Source of the DNA: Kutzneria sp. CA-103260
GTDB lineage: Bacteria; Actinomycetota; Actinomycetes; Mycobacteriales; Pseudonocardiaceae
Direction of reading: 5' to 3'
Assembly (NCBI RefSeq): GCF_018263855.1
Contig: NZ_CP073318.1
Coordinates: 5,952,001-6,016,000, forward strand
Length of the DNA: 64,000 nucleotides
Shown here one piece after another: positions 8,489 to 17,542 of this stretch (positions are counted from its first letter, which is position 1; each line of letters opens with the position of its first letter). The notes beneath the pieces are model-generated. The model was not told where the DNA came from, did not search any database, and saw only the letters and a program-made list of their open reading frames with translations. Position numbers and translations under genes: made by a program.

Positions 8489-11221
8489 TCAGTGGGCGGC
8501 TTCGTCCCAGGTGCGGCCGTAGCCGACGGAGACCTCCAGGGGGACGGCGAGCTGGTAGGCGTTGCCCATGTTCTCCCGGACCAGGGCCTCCACCTGGGCG
8601 TGCTCGCCCTCGGCCAGCTCCAGCACGAGTTCGTCGTGCACCTGGAGCAGCACCCGGCTGCGCAGCCCGGCCTCCCGCAAAGCCTTGTGCACGCCGAGCA
8701 TGGCCACCTTGATGATGTCGGCGGCGCTGCCCTGGATCGGGGCGTTCAACGCCATCCGCTCGGCCATGTCGCGGCGCTGGCGGTTGTCGCTGTTGAGGTC
8801 GGGCAGGTAGCGCCGGCGGCCGAGGATGGTCTCGGTGTAGCCGTCCGCCCGCGCCTTGACCACGACGGCCTGCAGGTAGTCGCGCACCGCGCCGAAGCGG
8901 GCGAAGTAGGCGTCCATCTGCTCGCGGGCCTCGTCGTTGGAGATCCGCAGCTGCTGGGCCAGGCCGTACGCCGACAGGCCGTAGGCCAGGCCGTAGGTCA
9001 TGGCCTTGACCCGCCGCCGCAGCTCGCCGGTGACCTCCTCGATGGGCAGCGAGAACGCCTGCGAGGCCACGTAGGTGTGCAGGTCCTCGCCGGTGTTGAA
9101 GGCCTCGATCAGGCTGGCGTCGCCGGACAGGTGCGCCATGATCCGCATCTCGATCTGGCTGTAGTCGGCGGTCATCAGCTCGGCGTAGCCGGCGCCGACC
9201 ACGAACGAGTGCCGGATCCGGCGGCCCTCTTCGGTCCGCACCGGGATGTTCTGCAGGTTGGGCTCGGTCGAGGACAGCCGGCCGGTGGCCGCGATCATCT
9301 GGTTGAACGTGGTGTGGATGCGGCCGTCGTCGGCCACCGACTTGAGCAGACCGTCCACAGTGGTCTTGAGCCGGGTGGCGTCCCGGTGCTCCAGCAGGTG
9401 GGCCAGGAACGGGTGCTCGGTGGTCTCGTACAGCGTCTGCAGCGCCTCGGCGTCGGTGGTGTAGCCGGTCTTGGTGCGCTTGGTCTTGGGCATGTCGAGG
9501 TCCTCGAACAGCACGACCTGCAACTGCTTGGGCGAGCCGAGGTTGATCTCCTTGCCGATCACCGAGTACGCGTCCTGGGCGGCCTGCTTGACCCGCGCGG
9601 CGAAGTGCGCCTCCAGCTCGGTGAGGTGCTCGACGTCCACGCAGATGCCGGCCTCCTCCAGCTCGCCCAGCACCCCCAGCAGCGGCAGCTCCAGCTCGTC
9701 GAGCAGCTGCCGGCTGCCGATCTCCTCAAGCGCGATGTCCAGCGCGTCGGCCAGCTCCGCCACGGCCTTGGCCTTGACGATCTGCGCCTTGGCCGCGGCC
9801 TCGGCGTCGGCGGCCTCGTCGGCCAGCAGCGACAGCTGGCCGTCGTCGACGCCTTCCTCAGCCCGCAGCTCCCGCTTCAGGTAGCGCAGCACCAGGTCGT
9901 CCAGCTCGAACGAGCGCTGGCCCGGCCGCACCAGGTACGCGGCGAGCGCGGTGTCGCTGGTCCAGCCGCGCGGGTCCCAGCCGCGGGCCCGCAGCGCGTG
10001 CTCGGGGCCCTTGAAGTCGTGCCCGGCCTTGGCCACCTTCTCGTCGGCCAGCCAGGCGGCCAGCGCCTGCTCGTCGGCCTCGGTCAGGGCGGTGGCGTCG
10101 AGGTAGCCGCCCTCGCCGGACGAGGTGGCCAGCGCGATGCCCTCGACGTCGCCGGTGCCGCTGCCCCACGTGCCCTTGAACGCCATGCCGACCCGCTCGC
10201 CGGTGCGGGCGTGCTGCTCCAGCCACGTCGCCAGCTCGCCGGCGGCGATCGCCCCGCCGGTCACGTCGAAGCCCTCGTCGGCCTCCGGCTCGGCGCTGCT
10301 CAGCGTGGCGAACAGGCGGTCCCGCAGGACCCGGAACTCCAGGTCGTCGAACAGCCGGTGCACCTGGTCCCGGTCCCACGGCTGCACCGCGAGGTCGTCC
10401 GGGACGACGCCGATCTCCACGTCCTTGACCAGCTCGGTGAGCTGCCGGTTGAGCAGCACGTTGGACAGATTGGCCCGCAGCGCGTCGCCGGTCTTGCCCT
10501 TGACCTCGTCGACCCGGTCCACCAGGTCGTTCAGCGAGCCGAACTCACGAATCCACTTGGCCGCGGTCTTCTCACCCACGCCGGGGATGCCGGGCAGGTT
10601 GTCGGAGGGGTCGCCGCGCAGCGCCGCGAAGTCCGGGTACTGCCGCGGCGTCAGGTTGTACTTATCCTCCACCGCCTCCGGCGTGAACCGGGTCAGGTCG
10701 GAGACGCCCTTGCGTGGGTAGAGCACCGTCACCTGCTCGGTGACCAGCTGCAGCGCGTCCCGGTCGCCGGTGCAGATCAGCACCTGGTAGCCCTGCCCGG
10801 CCGCCTGCGTGGTCAGCGTGGCGATGATGTCGTCGGCCTCGAAGTTGTCCTTGGTCAGCACCGGGATGCCCAGCGCGCCCAGCACGTCCTGCACGATGCT
10901 GACCTGGCCGCGGAACTCGTCCGGGGTGGCCGACCGGTTGGCCTTGTACTCCGCGTAGGCCTCGGTGCGGAAGGTCTTGCGCGACACGTCGAAGGCCACC
11001 GCCAGGTGGGTGGGCTTCTCGTCGCGCAGCAGGTTGATCAGCATCGAGGTGAAGCCGTAGACCGCGTTGGTGGTCTGCCCGGTCGTCGTCTTGAAGTTCT
11101 CCGCGGGCAGCGCGAAGAACGCCCGGTAGGCCAGCGAGTGGCCGTCGAGCAGCAGGAGACGGTGGTCATGATGGGCTGCCGGCTGGTTCACGGGGGCGAG
11201 TCTAGGGTGAGGGTCTGACAT
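8489..11221 (-). CDS. polA: DNA polymerase I
   Basis: A 910-aa protein, full length for the family. The N-terminal 5'-3' exonuclease (about residues 18-310) begins 'LLLLDGHSLAYRAFFALP', and its helix-hairpin-helix includes 'DNLPGIPGVGEKTAAKW'. The middle 3'-5' exonuclease-like domain is degenerate, as is usual in actinobacteria. The polymerase domain has motif A 'MTADYSQIEMRIMAHLSGD', motif B 'RRRVKAMTYGLAYGLSAYGL' and motif C 'QVHDELVLE'. Function is repair and Okazaki fragment processing. The start at 11221 gives 'MSDPHPRLAPVNQ...'; a GTG at 11191 ('VNQPAAHHDH') is equally possible, and no clear ribosome site decides between them. Confidence 0.95.
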   Translation of the reverse strand: MSDPHPRLAPVNQPAAHHDHRLLLLDGHSLAYRAFFALPAENFKTTTGQTTNAVYGFTSMLINLLRDEKPTHLAVAFDVSRKTFRTEAYAEYKANRSATPDEFRGQVSIVQDVLGALGIPVLTKDNFEADDIIATLTTQAAGQGYQVLICTGDRDALQLVTEQVTVLYPRKGVSDLTRFTPEAVEDKYNLTPRQYPDFAALRGDPSDNLPGIPGVGEKTAAKWIREFGSLNDLVDRVDEVKGKTGDALRANLSNVLLNRQLTELVKDVEIGVVPDDLAVQPWDRDQVHRLFDDLEFRVLRDRLFATLSSAEPEADEGFDVTGGAIAAGELATWLEQHARTGERVGMAFKGTWGSGTGDVEGIALATSSGEGGYLDATALTEADEQALAAWLADEKVAKAGHDFKGPEHALRARGWDPRGWTSDTALAAYLVRPGQRSFELDDLVLRYLKRELRAEEGVDDGQLSLLADEAADAEAAAKAQIVKAKAVAELADALDIALEEIGSRQLLDELELPLLGVLGELEEAGICVDVEHLTELEAHFAARVKQAAQDAYSVIGKEINLGSPKQLQVVLFEDLDMPKTKRTKTGYTTDAEALQTLYETTEHPFLAHLLEHRDATRLKTTVDGLLKSVADDGRIHTTFNQMIAATGRLSSTEPNLQNIPVRTEEGRRIRHSFVVGAGYAELMTADYSQIEMRIMAHLSGDASLIEAFNTGEDLHTYVASQAFSLPIEEVTGELRRRVKAMTYGLAYGLSAYGLAQQLRISNDEAREQMDAYFARFGAVRDYLQAVVVKARADGYTETILGRRRYLPDLNSDNRQRRDMAERMALNAPIQGSAADIIKVAMLGVHKALREAGLRSRVLLQVHDELVLELAEGEHAQVEALVRENMGNAYQLAVPLEVSVGYGRTWDEAAH

Positions 11222-11238
11222 AGGAGTTGGAGGTGCCG

Positions 11239-11670
11239 GTGACCGACACCGCGCAGACCCGGGCCGACGAGATGGCGGCGCTGCCCGAGCAGCTGCCGGC
11301 CAAGATGGGCATCGAGGTCGTCGACTGGAACCGGGACCGGCTGGTCGGCACCATGCCCGTCGCCGGCAACCGGCAGCCGTACGGGCTGCTGCACGGCGGG
11401 GCCAGCGCCGTGCTGGCCGAGACCCTGGGCTCGATCGCCGCAGCCATGCACGCCGCCGACCAAGGCCGGATCGCGATGGGCGTGGAGCTCAACTGCACCC
11501 ACCACCGGGGCGCGGTGGACGGCGTCGTCACCGGCGTGGCCACGCCGCTGCACGTGGGGCGGACCATGTCCTCGTTCGAGATCGTGATCACCGACGAGGC
11601 CGGCAAGCGGGTCTGCACGTCCCGCCTCACCTGCGCCATCCGCGAGGCCACCGGCGCCAAGACCACCTGA
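11239..11670 (+). CDS. PaaI-type hotdog-fold thioesterase
   Basis: A 143-aa protein beginning at the GTG at 11239, chosen because GGAGG lies five bases upstream (11229-11233); a GTG at 11233 is in the same frame. The hotdog signature 'LLHGGASAVLAETLGSIAA' contains the HGG motif and the catalytic Glu seen in PaaI and YbdB-like acyl-CoA thioesterases, and 'GVELNCTHHRGAVDG' is the following strand pair. Hydrolysis of acyl- or aryl-CoA esters is likely; the substrate is unknown. It is divergent from polA, an arrangement common in this part of actinobacterial chromosomes. Confidence 0.9.
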   Translation: MTDTAQTRADEMAALPEQLPAKMGIEVVDWNRDRLVGTMPVAGNRQPYGLLHGGASAVLAETLGSIAAAMHAADQGRIAMGVELNCTHHRGAVDGVVTGVATPLHVGRTMSSFEIVITDEAGKRVCTSRLTCAIREATGAKTT

Positions 11671-11681
11671 TGGTGTGAAAC

Positions 11682-11761
11682 CCCGCGAGTCCCGCTCTCC
11701 GGCAACTGAATGTCGAGTTCCGGAACTCGACACATGTTTGCCTGAGAGCGGGACTCGCGGG
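11682..11761. terminator. long inverted repeat, bidirectional terminator-like, copy 2, with nested palindrome
   Basis: The arms CCCGCGAGTCCCGCTCTC (11682-11699) and GAGAGCGGGACTCGCGGG (11744-11761) are a perfect 18-bp inverted repeat. Inside the loop lies a second perfect palindrome: 22 bp starting TGTCGAGTTCC and ending GGAACTCGACA (11711-11732). The outer arms share 16 consecutive bases (CGCGAGTCCCGCTCTC) with the copy at 6384-6446. Both copies sit between convergent genes. Confidence 0.75.
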
Positions 11762-11765
11762 TGGT

Positions 11766-12524
11766 TCAGCTCTCGCCGAGGTAGGCGTCGCGGACCCGCT
11801 GGTCGGCCAGCAGCTCGTGGCCGGTGCCCTCCAGCGTGGTGCGCCCCAGGTCGACCACGTAGGCGTAGTCGGACTGGGCCAGCGCGGCCAGCGCGTTCTG
11901 CTCCACCAGCAGCACCGTGGTGCCCAGGTCGCGCAGGTTGCGGATGGTGTCGAAGATGCGCTGGGTCATGATCGGCGACAGGCCCATCGACGGCTCGTCC
12001 AGCATCAGCAGCCGCGGCCGGGACATCATGGCCCGCCCGATCGCCAGCATCTGCTGCTCGCCGCCGGAGAACAGGCCGGCCTTGTTCTGCCGGCGCTCGC
12101 CGAGCACCGGGAACAGCTCGTACACCCGCTCCATGTCCTCGGCGACGCCGTCGTCGGACCGGGTGTACGCGCCGAGCAGCAGGTTCTCCTCGACGCTCAT
12201 CCGCGGGAACAGCCGCCGCCCCTCCGGGCAGTGGGCCACGCCCATGCCGAGGATGGCGTGCGCCGGCTGGGTGTGGATCGGCCGGCCCTCGAACAGGATC
12301 TCGCCGCGCTTGGGCCGCAGCAGCCCGGAGATGGTGCGCAGCGTGGTGGTCTTGCCGGCGCCGTTGGCGCCGATGAGGCTGACGATCTGCCCCGCCTGCA
12401 CGGAGAAGCTGATCTCCCGGATCGCCTCGATCGCGCCGTAGGCCACGGACAGGCCGCGGACCTCCAGCAGCGGTCGGGTGTGGGTGGTGGCGGTCGCCCC
12501 GGGCGCCGCGGACGGCTCGCTCAC
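11766..12524 (-). CDS. livF: branched-chain amino acid ABC transporter, ATP-binding protein LivF
   Basis: A 252-aa protein starting at the GTG that overlaps the livG stop (GTGA), which excludes the longer arginine- and glycine-rich upstream extension of the frame. Walker A is 'SLIGANGAGKTTTLRTISG', the signature 'LFSGGEQQMLAIGRAMM', and Walker B 'LLMLDEPSMGLSPIM'. The form is typical of LivF, the second ATPase of the high-affinity leucine/isoleucine/valine uptake system. It is the last gene of the operon transcribed livK, H, M, G, F. Confidence 0.92.
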   Translation of the reverse strand: MSEPSAAPGATATTHTRPLLEVRGLSVAYGAIEAIREISFSVQAGQIVSLIGANGAGKTTTLRTISGLLRPKRGEILFEGRPIHTQPAHAILGMGVAHCPEGRRLFPRMSVEENLLLGAYTRSDDGVAEDMERVYELFPVLGERRQNKAGLFSGGEQQMLAIGRAMMSRPRLLMLDEPSMGLSPIMTQRIFDTIRNLRDLGTTVLLVEQNALAALAQSDYAYVVDLGRTTLEGTGHELLADQRVRDAYLGES

Positions 12525-13333
12525 GGCGTTTCTCCCTCCTGCACGGCCTGCAGCTCGGCCTCGACTTCCTCGGGCGGCTTGCCCAGGTACGCCTCCACGA
12601 CCCGCGGGTCGCCGCGCACCTCGTCCGGCGTGCCCTCGACCAGCAGCTCGCCCTGCACCAGCACCGACACCTGGTCGCACAGCGTGAAGATGAACTTGGT
12701 GTCGTGCTCGATGACCACCACCGACACGCCCAGGTCGCGGATCCGGAAGATCAGCTGCCGGGCCGCCTCGGTCTCCTGCGGGTTCATGCCGGCGGTCGGC
12801 TCGTCCAGCAGCAGCACCGCCGGGTCGGTGGCCAGCGCGCGGGCGATCTCCAGCCGCCGCTGGTCGCCGTAGGGCAGGTTGCGGGCCAGCTCGTCCTCGA
12901 CCTTGGCCAGCCCCACGAACTCCAGCAGCTCGCGGGACCGCTTGCGGGCCGCGGCCTCGCCACGCTTGAACGACGGACCGTGGAACAGGGACGCGATCGG
13001 CCCCTGCTTCATCCGCACGTGCCGGCCCAGCAACACGTTCTCCAGCACGGTCATGCTGGGGAACAGCCGGATGTTCTGGAACGTGCGGGCCACACCGGCG
13101 TCGGTGACCGCCGCCGGGTCGCCCGGCAGCACCTGCCCCTTGAGCAGCACCTGGCCGGTCGTCGGCCGGTACAGACCCGTCAGGCAGTTGAAGAAGGTCG
13201 TCTTGCCGGCCCCGTTGGGCCCGATCAAGCCGACGATCTTGCCCTCGTCCAGGGTGAGGGACACGTTCTTCAGCGCCGACAGGCCGCCGAAGACCATGGA
13301 CACGTCCCGTGCCTGCAACACCGGGGTGGTCAT
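12521..13333 (-). CDS. livG: branched-chain amino acid ABC transporter, ATP-binding protein LivG
   Basis: A 270-aa ABC ATPase. Walker A is 'GLIGPNGAGKTTFFNCLTGL', and the long LivG-type insert follows 'GVARTFQNIRLFPSMTVLEN'. The signature loop reads 'NLPYGDQRRLEIARALA' (Y-G-D in place of S-G-G, common in LivG), Walker B 'VLLLDEPTAGMNPQE', and the switch His is in 'VVVIEHDTKFIF'. It pairs with LivF in the importer. It overlaps livM upstream and livF downstream by 4 nt each, showing translational coupling. Confidence 0.93.
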   Translation of the reverse strand: MTTPVLQARDVSMVFGGLSALKNVSLTLDEGKIVGLIGPNGAGKTTFFNCLTGLYRPTTGQVLLKGQVLPGDPAAVTDAGVARTFQNIRLFPSMTVLENVLLGRHVRMKQGPIASLFHGPSFKRGEAAARKRSRELLEFVGLAKVEDELARNLPYGDQRRLEIARALATDPAVLLLDEPTAGMNPQETEAARQLIFRIRDLGVSVVVIEHDTKFIFTLCDQVSVLVQGELLVEGTPDEVRGDPRVVEAYLGKPPEEVEAELQAVQEGETP

Positions 13334-15045
13334 GCGCCGGCCTCCTTGGTGGCTCCGACCGCGACCGGCGCCTTGAGGGCCGTGTCGTCCAATGACTCGC
13401 CGGACTCGTTCTCCCCGGCCAGCTCGGCCCGCCGGTGCCGGTCGGCGACCAGGCCCTGCGGCCGGAACCGCATGATGAACACCAGCGCCAGGCCGAAGAA
13501 CATCAGGCGGTAGTCGGAGAACTGCCGCAGCTCCTCGGGCAGCACGAACAGCAGCGCGGCGCCGAGCACCGCGCCGGGGATGGTGCCCATGCCGCCGAGG
13601 ATGACCGAGGCCAGCAGGGTCACCGACTGGTTGAACTGGAAGCTGTCGTACGAGGCGGTGGCCAGCTTGTGCGCGAACACCGCGCCGGCCACGCCGGCCA
13701 GCGTGGCGCCGGTCATGAACGCCAGGATCTTCAGCTTGCCGGTCTTGACGCCCATCGCCCGGGCCACGTCCTCGTCCTCGCGGATCGCGATCCAGGCCCG
13801 GCCGATGCGGCTGTTCTTCAGGTTGCCGAAGACCAGCATCACCAGCGCCACCAGCAGCACGGTCAGCAGGTAGTAGAGGACACCGGCCGGCAGCTGGACG
13901 CCGCCGATGGTCAGCGAGTCGCTGAACTGGGCCCCGAACAGGCTCAGGTCCGGGATGTTGGGAATGGCGTTGGAGCCGCCGGTCAGGCCGCCGATGTTGT
14001 TCTGCGAGGTGCGGACGAAGATCTCACCGAAGGCCAGCGTGACGATGGCCAGGTAGTCGCCGCGCACCCGCAGCGTCGGCGAGCCGACCACCGCGCCGAA
14101 GATGCCGGCCACCACGCCCGCGCAGATCGCGGCCAGCAGGAACGGCAGCCGGATGCCGAACTCGGAGGCGATGGCGCCGGACAGGTTGGCCGCGACGAAC
14201 GCGCCGATGCCCATGAACGCCACGTAGCCGAGGTCGAGCAGGCCGGCCAGGCCGACCACGATGTTCAGGCCGATCGCCGTCGCGGCGTACACGCCGATGT
14301 TGGCGGTGATCGTCATCCAGTAGTCGTTGCCCACCGAGGTGAACGGCACCGCCAGCGCGCACAGCACCAGCACGGCGATGCTGAAGATCCGGTGCCGCTC
14401 GGACATGTCCGAGATCCACTTGGTGACGCCGAACGCCCACAGCACGCCCATCAGGCCGCCGGTCGCGCACAGGTAGGACAGGAACAGCGGTCCGATGTAC
14501 GGGTCGGAGACGCCGCTGTGGCCGCCCGCGGTCAGCGTCTCGGTGATCAGGAACAGCAGCGCGACGAACGCCACCAGCAGGATCAGCCACTCCGCCCACC
14601 ACGGCAGCTTCGGCCGGAGCACGATCGGCGGCTCGGCCGGCAGCCAGTACGCGCCGCGCACCAGCAGGATGCCGCCGACGACGGCCACGATGCCGCCGAA
14701 GGCGGGCGCGCCGTCGGCCATCGTGATCGCGCCGAGGCCGCCGCCGTCGCCGGCGATGAACAGCGTGTTGATCAGGGCGACGCCGAGCGCGGCCCAGCCG
14801 ACCGCCTTGAGCACCCGGATCCGGTCCCGGATCGGCACGAACGTGAACACGATGCCGGCCAGGCCCAGGATCTCCAGGTACAGCCGGAAGGAGCTCAGGC
14901 CGAAGGGCGCGTCGAAGAACTCCAGCGTCGCCTTGTCCGGGTACGGGCCGTCGTTGAGCACGAAGGTGGCCCACGGCAGCAGCGCCCCGATGATCACCAG
15001 CAGGCTGCCGGCGGCGGTGAGGGGACGTGTGATCGCGGTTCTCAT
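13330..15045 (-). CDS. livM: branched-chain amino acid ABC transporter permease LivM
   Basis: A 571-aa membrane protein, longer than the usual LivM of about 330-430 aa. The conserved permease core starts near residue 245 ('ITANIGVYAATAIGLNIVVG') and contains 'GLLDLGYVAFMGIGAFVAA', 'TLRVRGDYLAIVTLAFGEI' and the coupling helix 'IREDEDVARAMGV'. The N-terminal 240 residues add several extra hydrophobic segments, a form seen in actinobacterial LivM proteins. The start is the ATG overlapping the livH stop (ATGA). Confidence 0.9.
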   Translation of the reverse strand: MRTAITRPLTAAGSLLVIIGALLPWATFVLNDGPYPDKATLEFFDAPFGLSSFRLYLEILGLAGIVFTFVPIRDRIRVLKAVGWAALGVALINTLFIAGDGGGLGAITMADGAPAFGGIVAVVGGILLVRGAYWLPAEPPIVLRPKLPWWAEWLILLVAFVALLFLITETLTAGGHSGVSDPYIGPLFLSYLCATGGLMGVLWAFGVTKWISDMSERHRIFSIAVLVLCALAVPFTSVGNDYWMTITANIGVYAATAIGLNIVVGLAGLLDLGYVAFMGIGAFVAANLSGAIASEFGIRLPFLLAAICAGVVAGIFGAVVGSPTLRVRGDYLAIVTLAFGEIFVRTSQNNIGGLTGGSNAIPNIPDLSLFGAQFSDSLTIGGVQLPAGVLYYLLTVLLVALVMLVFGNLKNSRIGRAWIAIREDEDVARAMGVKTGKLKILAFMTGATLAGVAGAVFAHKLATASYDSFQFNQSVTLLASVILGGMGTIPGAVLGAALLFVLPEELRQFSDYRLMFFGLALVFIMRFRPQGLVADRHRRAELAGENESGESLDDTALKAPVAVGATKEAGA

Positions 15046-15971
15046 GCGCGTACCCTTTCCGCCTCGCCGAACAGACCCTGCGGCCGGAACACCAGCACCA
15101 CGATCAGCAGGACGAAGATCCACACGTAGTCGTAGGCGGTGCCGCCGGGCAGCCAGATGTCGGCCAGGTTCTTGATCAGGCCGATGACGAACGCGCCGAT
15201 GACGGCGCCGCGGATGCTGCCGATGCCGCCGAGCACGGCCGCGGTGAACGCGAAGATGCCGTTCTGGAAGCCGATGTAGTTGTCGACGTTGTTGATGTAG
15301 GTGCCGTAGAGCACGCCGCCGACGCCGGCCAGCACCGCGCCGATGGCGAAGGTCAGCACGATCACCCGGTCCGGGTTGATGCCCATCAGCCGGGCGGTGT
15401 CCGGGTCCTGCGCGGTGGCGCGCATGGCCCGGCCCATCCGGGACCGGTTGACGTAGGTCTGTAGGACCACCGCCAGCACCAGCGACACGACCAGCATCAG
15501 CAGGCCGCTCGGCTTGACGGTGATCGGGCCGAGGTGCAGCGGTACCGAGTCGAGCAGCCCCGGGAAGGGCACCGCCGAGGTCGCGCCCGGGTACCAGACC
15601 CGGACCACCTCCTGCAGGAACACCGAGACACCCAGCGCCGTGATCAGCGGCGCCAGCCGGGGTGCGTTGCGCAGCGGGCGATACGCGAAGCGCTCCATCA
15701 GCAGGGCGATCACCACCGAGGTGATGACGCCGCCGAGCAGCATCGCCGGCAGCGCCACGTACCAGATCTTCTGGACGGCCGGGGGCAGGATCCACGTGTA
15801 GGTGGCCAGACCGCCGAAGGCGCCGGTCATGAAGACCTCGCCGTGCGCGAAGTTGATCAGCTGGATGATCCCGTAGACCATCGTGTAACCCAACGCCACC
15901 ATGGCGATCAGCCCGCCGAAGATGAGCCCGTTGGTTATCTGTTGCAACAGAATTCCCACTGCTACCTCCAT
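15042..15971 (-). CDS. livH: branched-chain amino acid ABC transporter permease LivH
   Basis: A 309-aa integral membrane protein of typical LivH length. It opens with 'LQQITNGLIFGGLIAMVALG' and the conserved 'YTMVYGIIQLINFAHGEVFM', and has the coupling loop 'NRSRMGRAMRATAQDPDTAR' with 'LMGINPDRVI'. It forms the translocation channel with LivM. It starts 74 nt downstream of livK, with a GC-rich hairpin between them that may reduce expression of the membrane genes relative to the binding protein. Confidence 0.93.
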   Translation of the reverse strand: MEVAVGILLQQITNGLIFGGLIAMVALGYTMVYGIIQLINFAHGEVFMTGAFGGLATYTWILPPAVQKIWYVALPAMLLGGVITSVVIALLMERFAYRPLRNAPRLAPLITALGVSVFLQEVVRVWYPGATSAVPFPGLLDSVPLHLGPITVKPSGLLMLVVSLVLAVVLQTYVNRSRMGRAMRATAQDPDTARLMGINPDRVIVLTFAIGAVLAGVGGVLYGTYINNVDNYIGFQNGIFAFTAAVLGGIGSIRGAVIGAFVIGLIKNLADIWLPGGTAYDYVWIFVLLIVVLVFRPQGLFGEAERVRA

Positions 15972-15974
15972 AGA

Positions 15975-16014
15975 CGGCGGGGGCGGGGCCCTCGTGAGGC
16001 GCCCACCCCCGCCG
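15975..16014 (-). terminator. GC-rich stem-loop between livK and livH
   Basis: CGGCGGGGG (15975-15983) pairs with CCCCCGCCG (16006-16014). It lies in the 74-nt gap after livK and before livH on the transcribed strand, with no clear U-tract. A partial terminator or an mRNA-stabilising 3' hairpin for livK is the usual role in binding-protein operons. Confidence 0.5.
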
Positions 16015-16045
16015 CTGTTATGCCTAGTCAGTCAGTAGCGAGTGC

Positions 16046-17266
16046 TCAGCTCTCCGCGCTGCCGGACTTGACCGGCTTCCAGTCGCCCGAGGACACCTGG
16101 TAGACGGTCAGGACCTTGTTGGTGCTGTCGCCGTACTGGTCGAACGAGATCGGGCCGGTGGCGCCGGTGCCCGAGTACGACTGGATGTTCTTGATCAGGG
16201 CGTCGCGCTGGGTGTCGCTCCAGGTGCCGCTGTCACCCAGGGTCTTGGCCAGGCTGGCGATGATCACGTTGGCCGCGTCGTAGGCGAAGGCGCCGTAGGA
16301 GGCGTAGGGCTCCTTGTAGCTCTTCGCGGCGTAGTCCTTGATGAACTGGGCCGCGCTCTGCAGCTGGTCGGCCGGCGCGCCGACGGAGGTGGCGAGGTCA
16401 CCCTCCTTGCCGCCCAGGGCGATGAACTTCGGGTCGAAGATGCCGTCGCCGCCCATCACCGGGACGTTCAGGCCCAGGCCGGCGGCCTGCTTGGACAGCG
16501 GGCCGGCGGCCGGGTACTCGCCGCCGTAGAAGATGGCGTCCGGGCTGGTCGCCTTGACCTTGGTCAGCACGCCGGAGAAGTCGGTGTCGTTCTCGCCGAC
16601 CTGCTCCTTGTCGACGACCTGGCCGCCGTCCTTGGTCACGCGGTCGGCGACCGCCTGGGACAGGCCCAGGCCGTAGGTCTTGCCGTCCTGGATGATCGCG
16701 ATCTTCTTCTTGCCGGCCGTCTTCACCAGGTAGTCAGCCGCGTACGGGCCCTGGAAGGTGTCGGTGGTGCAGACCCGGAAGTAGTTGTCGAACTGGCGCT
16801 TCTCGTTCGCCGGGTCCTTGCCCTGGGTCAACGACGGGTTGGTGTTGGCCGGCGAGACCATCGGGATCTTCTTGCCCGACAGGATCGGCTGCACCGTCTG
16901 GGCCACCGAGGAGTTCAGCGTGCCGACCACGCCGACCACGTTGGAGTCCGAGGACATCTTGGTGGCGGCCTGCGCGCCGGTCTGCGGCGTCGCCTGGTCG
17001 TCCTCGCCGTCCAGGCTCAGCTTGTACCCCTTGACCGTGCACTTCTCGTTGGCCTGGGCCACCGCCAGGTCGGCCGAGTGCTCGATGCCCAGGCCCACCG
17101 CCGACAGGTTGCCGCTCAGCGGCGAGATCGTGCCGATGACGAGAGTGCCCTTGCTGACGTCGCAGCTGGCGGCGCCGCCGCTCTCGGTCTTGTTCGTGCC
17201 GCAGGCTGCCAGCGCCAAGGCACCGGCCATCACCACCACTGCGGCCTTCACCGTCCGGTTACGCAC
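16046..17266 (-). CDS. livK: branched-chain amino acid ABC transporter, substrate-binding lipoprotein
   Basis: A 406-aa periplasmic-binding-protein type I. Residues 1-21 are a lipoprotein signal ending in the lipobox LAAC ('VVMAGALALAACGTNKTESG'), so the protein should be anchored outside the membrane. The mature part has the Leu/Ile/Val-binding fold: 'LVIGTISPLSGNLSAVGLG', 'VVGVVGTLNSSVAQTVQPIL', 'KIPMVSPANTNPSL'. It is the first gene of the liv operon; the 276 nt between it and the divergent gene at 17543 should hold the promoter. Confidence 0.92.
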   Translation of the reverse strand: MRNRTVKAAVVVMAGALALAACGTNKTESGGAASCDVSKGTLVIGTISPLSGNLSAVGLGIEHSADLAVAQANEKCTVKGYKLSLDGEDDQATPQTGAQAATKMSSDSNVVGVVGTLNSSVAQTVQPILSGKKIPMVSPANTNPSLTQGKDPANEKRQFDNYFRVCTTDTFQGPYAADYLVKTAGKKKIAIIQDGKTYGLGLSQAVADRVTKDGGQVVDKEQVGENDTDFSGVLTKVKATSPDAIFYGGEYPAAGPLSKQAAGLGLNVPVMGGDGIFDPKFIALGGKEGDLATSVGAPADQLQSAAQFIKDYAAKSYKEPYASYGAFAYDAANVIIASLAKTLGDSGTWSDTQRDALIKNIQSYSGTGATGPISFDQYGDSTNKVLTVYQVSSGDWKPVKSGSAES

Positions 17267-17542
17267 GTGACGTCCCTTCTCCGAGCTGCGCGGCGGTGTG
17301 GATAGGCACCGACCGTCTGACCCCGTCTGATTTGGGGGTTGCGCGGAAGTTAGGCGATGCAGAGCTCCACAGTCATCGCGCTAGGCCTTTCCGTGACCAG
17401 ACCGCAACGTTGCGAGAACCCTGCGTTGCCATACCGACGCACAACGCCACAACTGTTTACCTAACAACATCGAACGGAAATACCGATTTCAAGTCGGCAA
17501 CGGGCCTGTCTTCGCCCCGACGTACCCGCCTACCATGCCCGA

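Noticed and set aside
8492..11218. Very long + strand frame opposite polA
   Set aside because: The polA frame has all polymerase motifs; the opposite frame is a high-GC antisense shadow with no domain.
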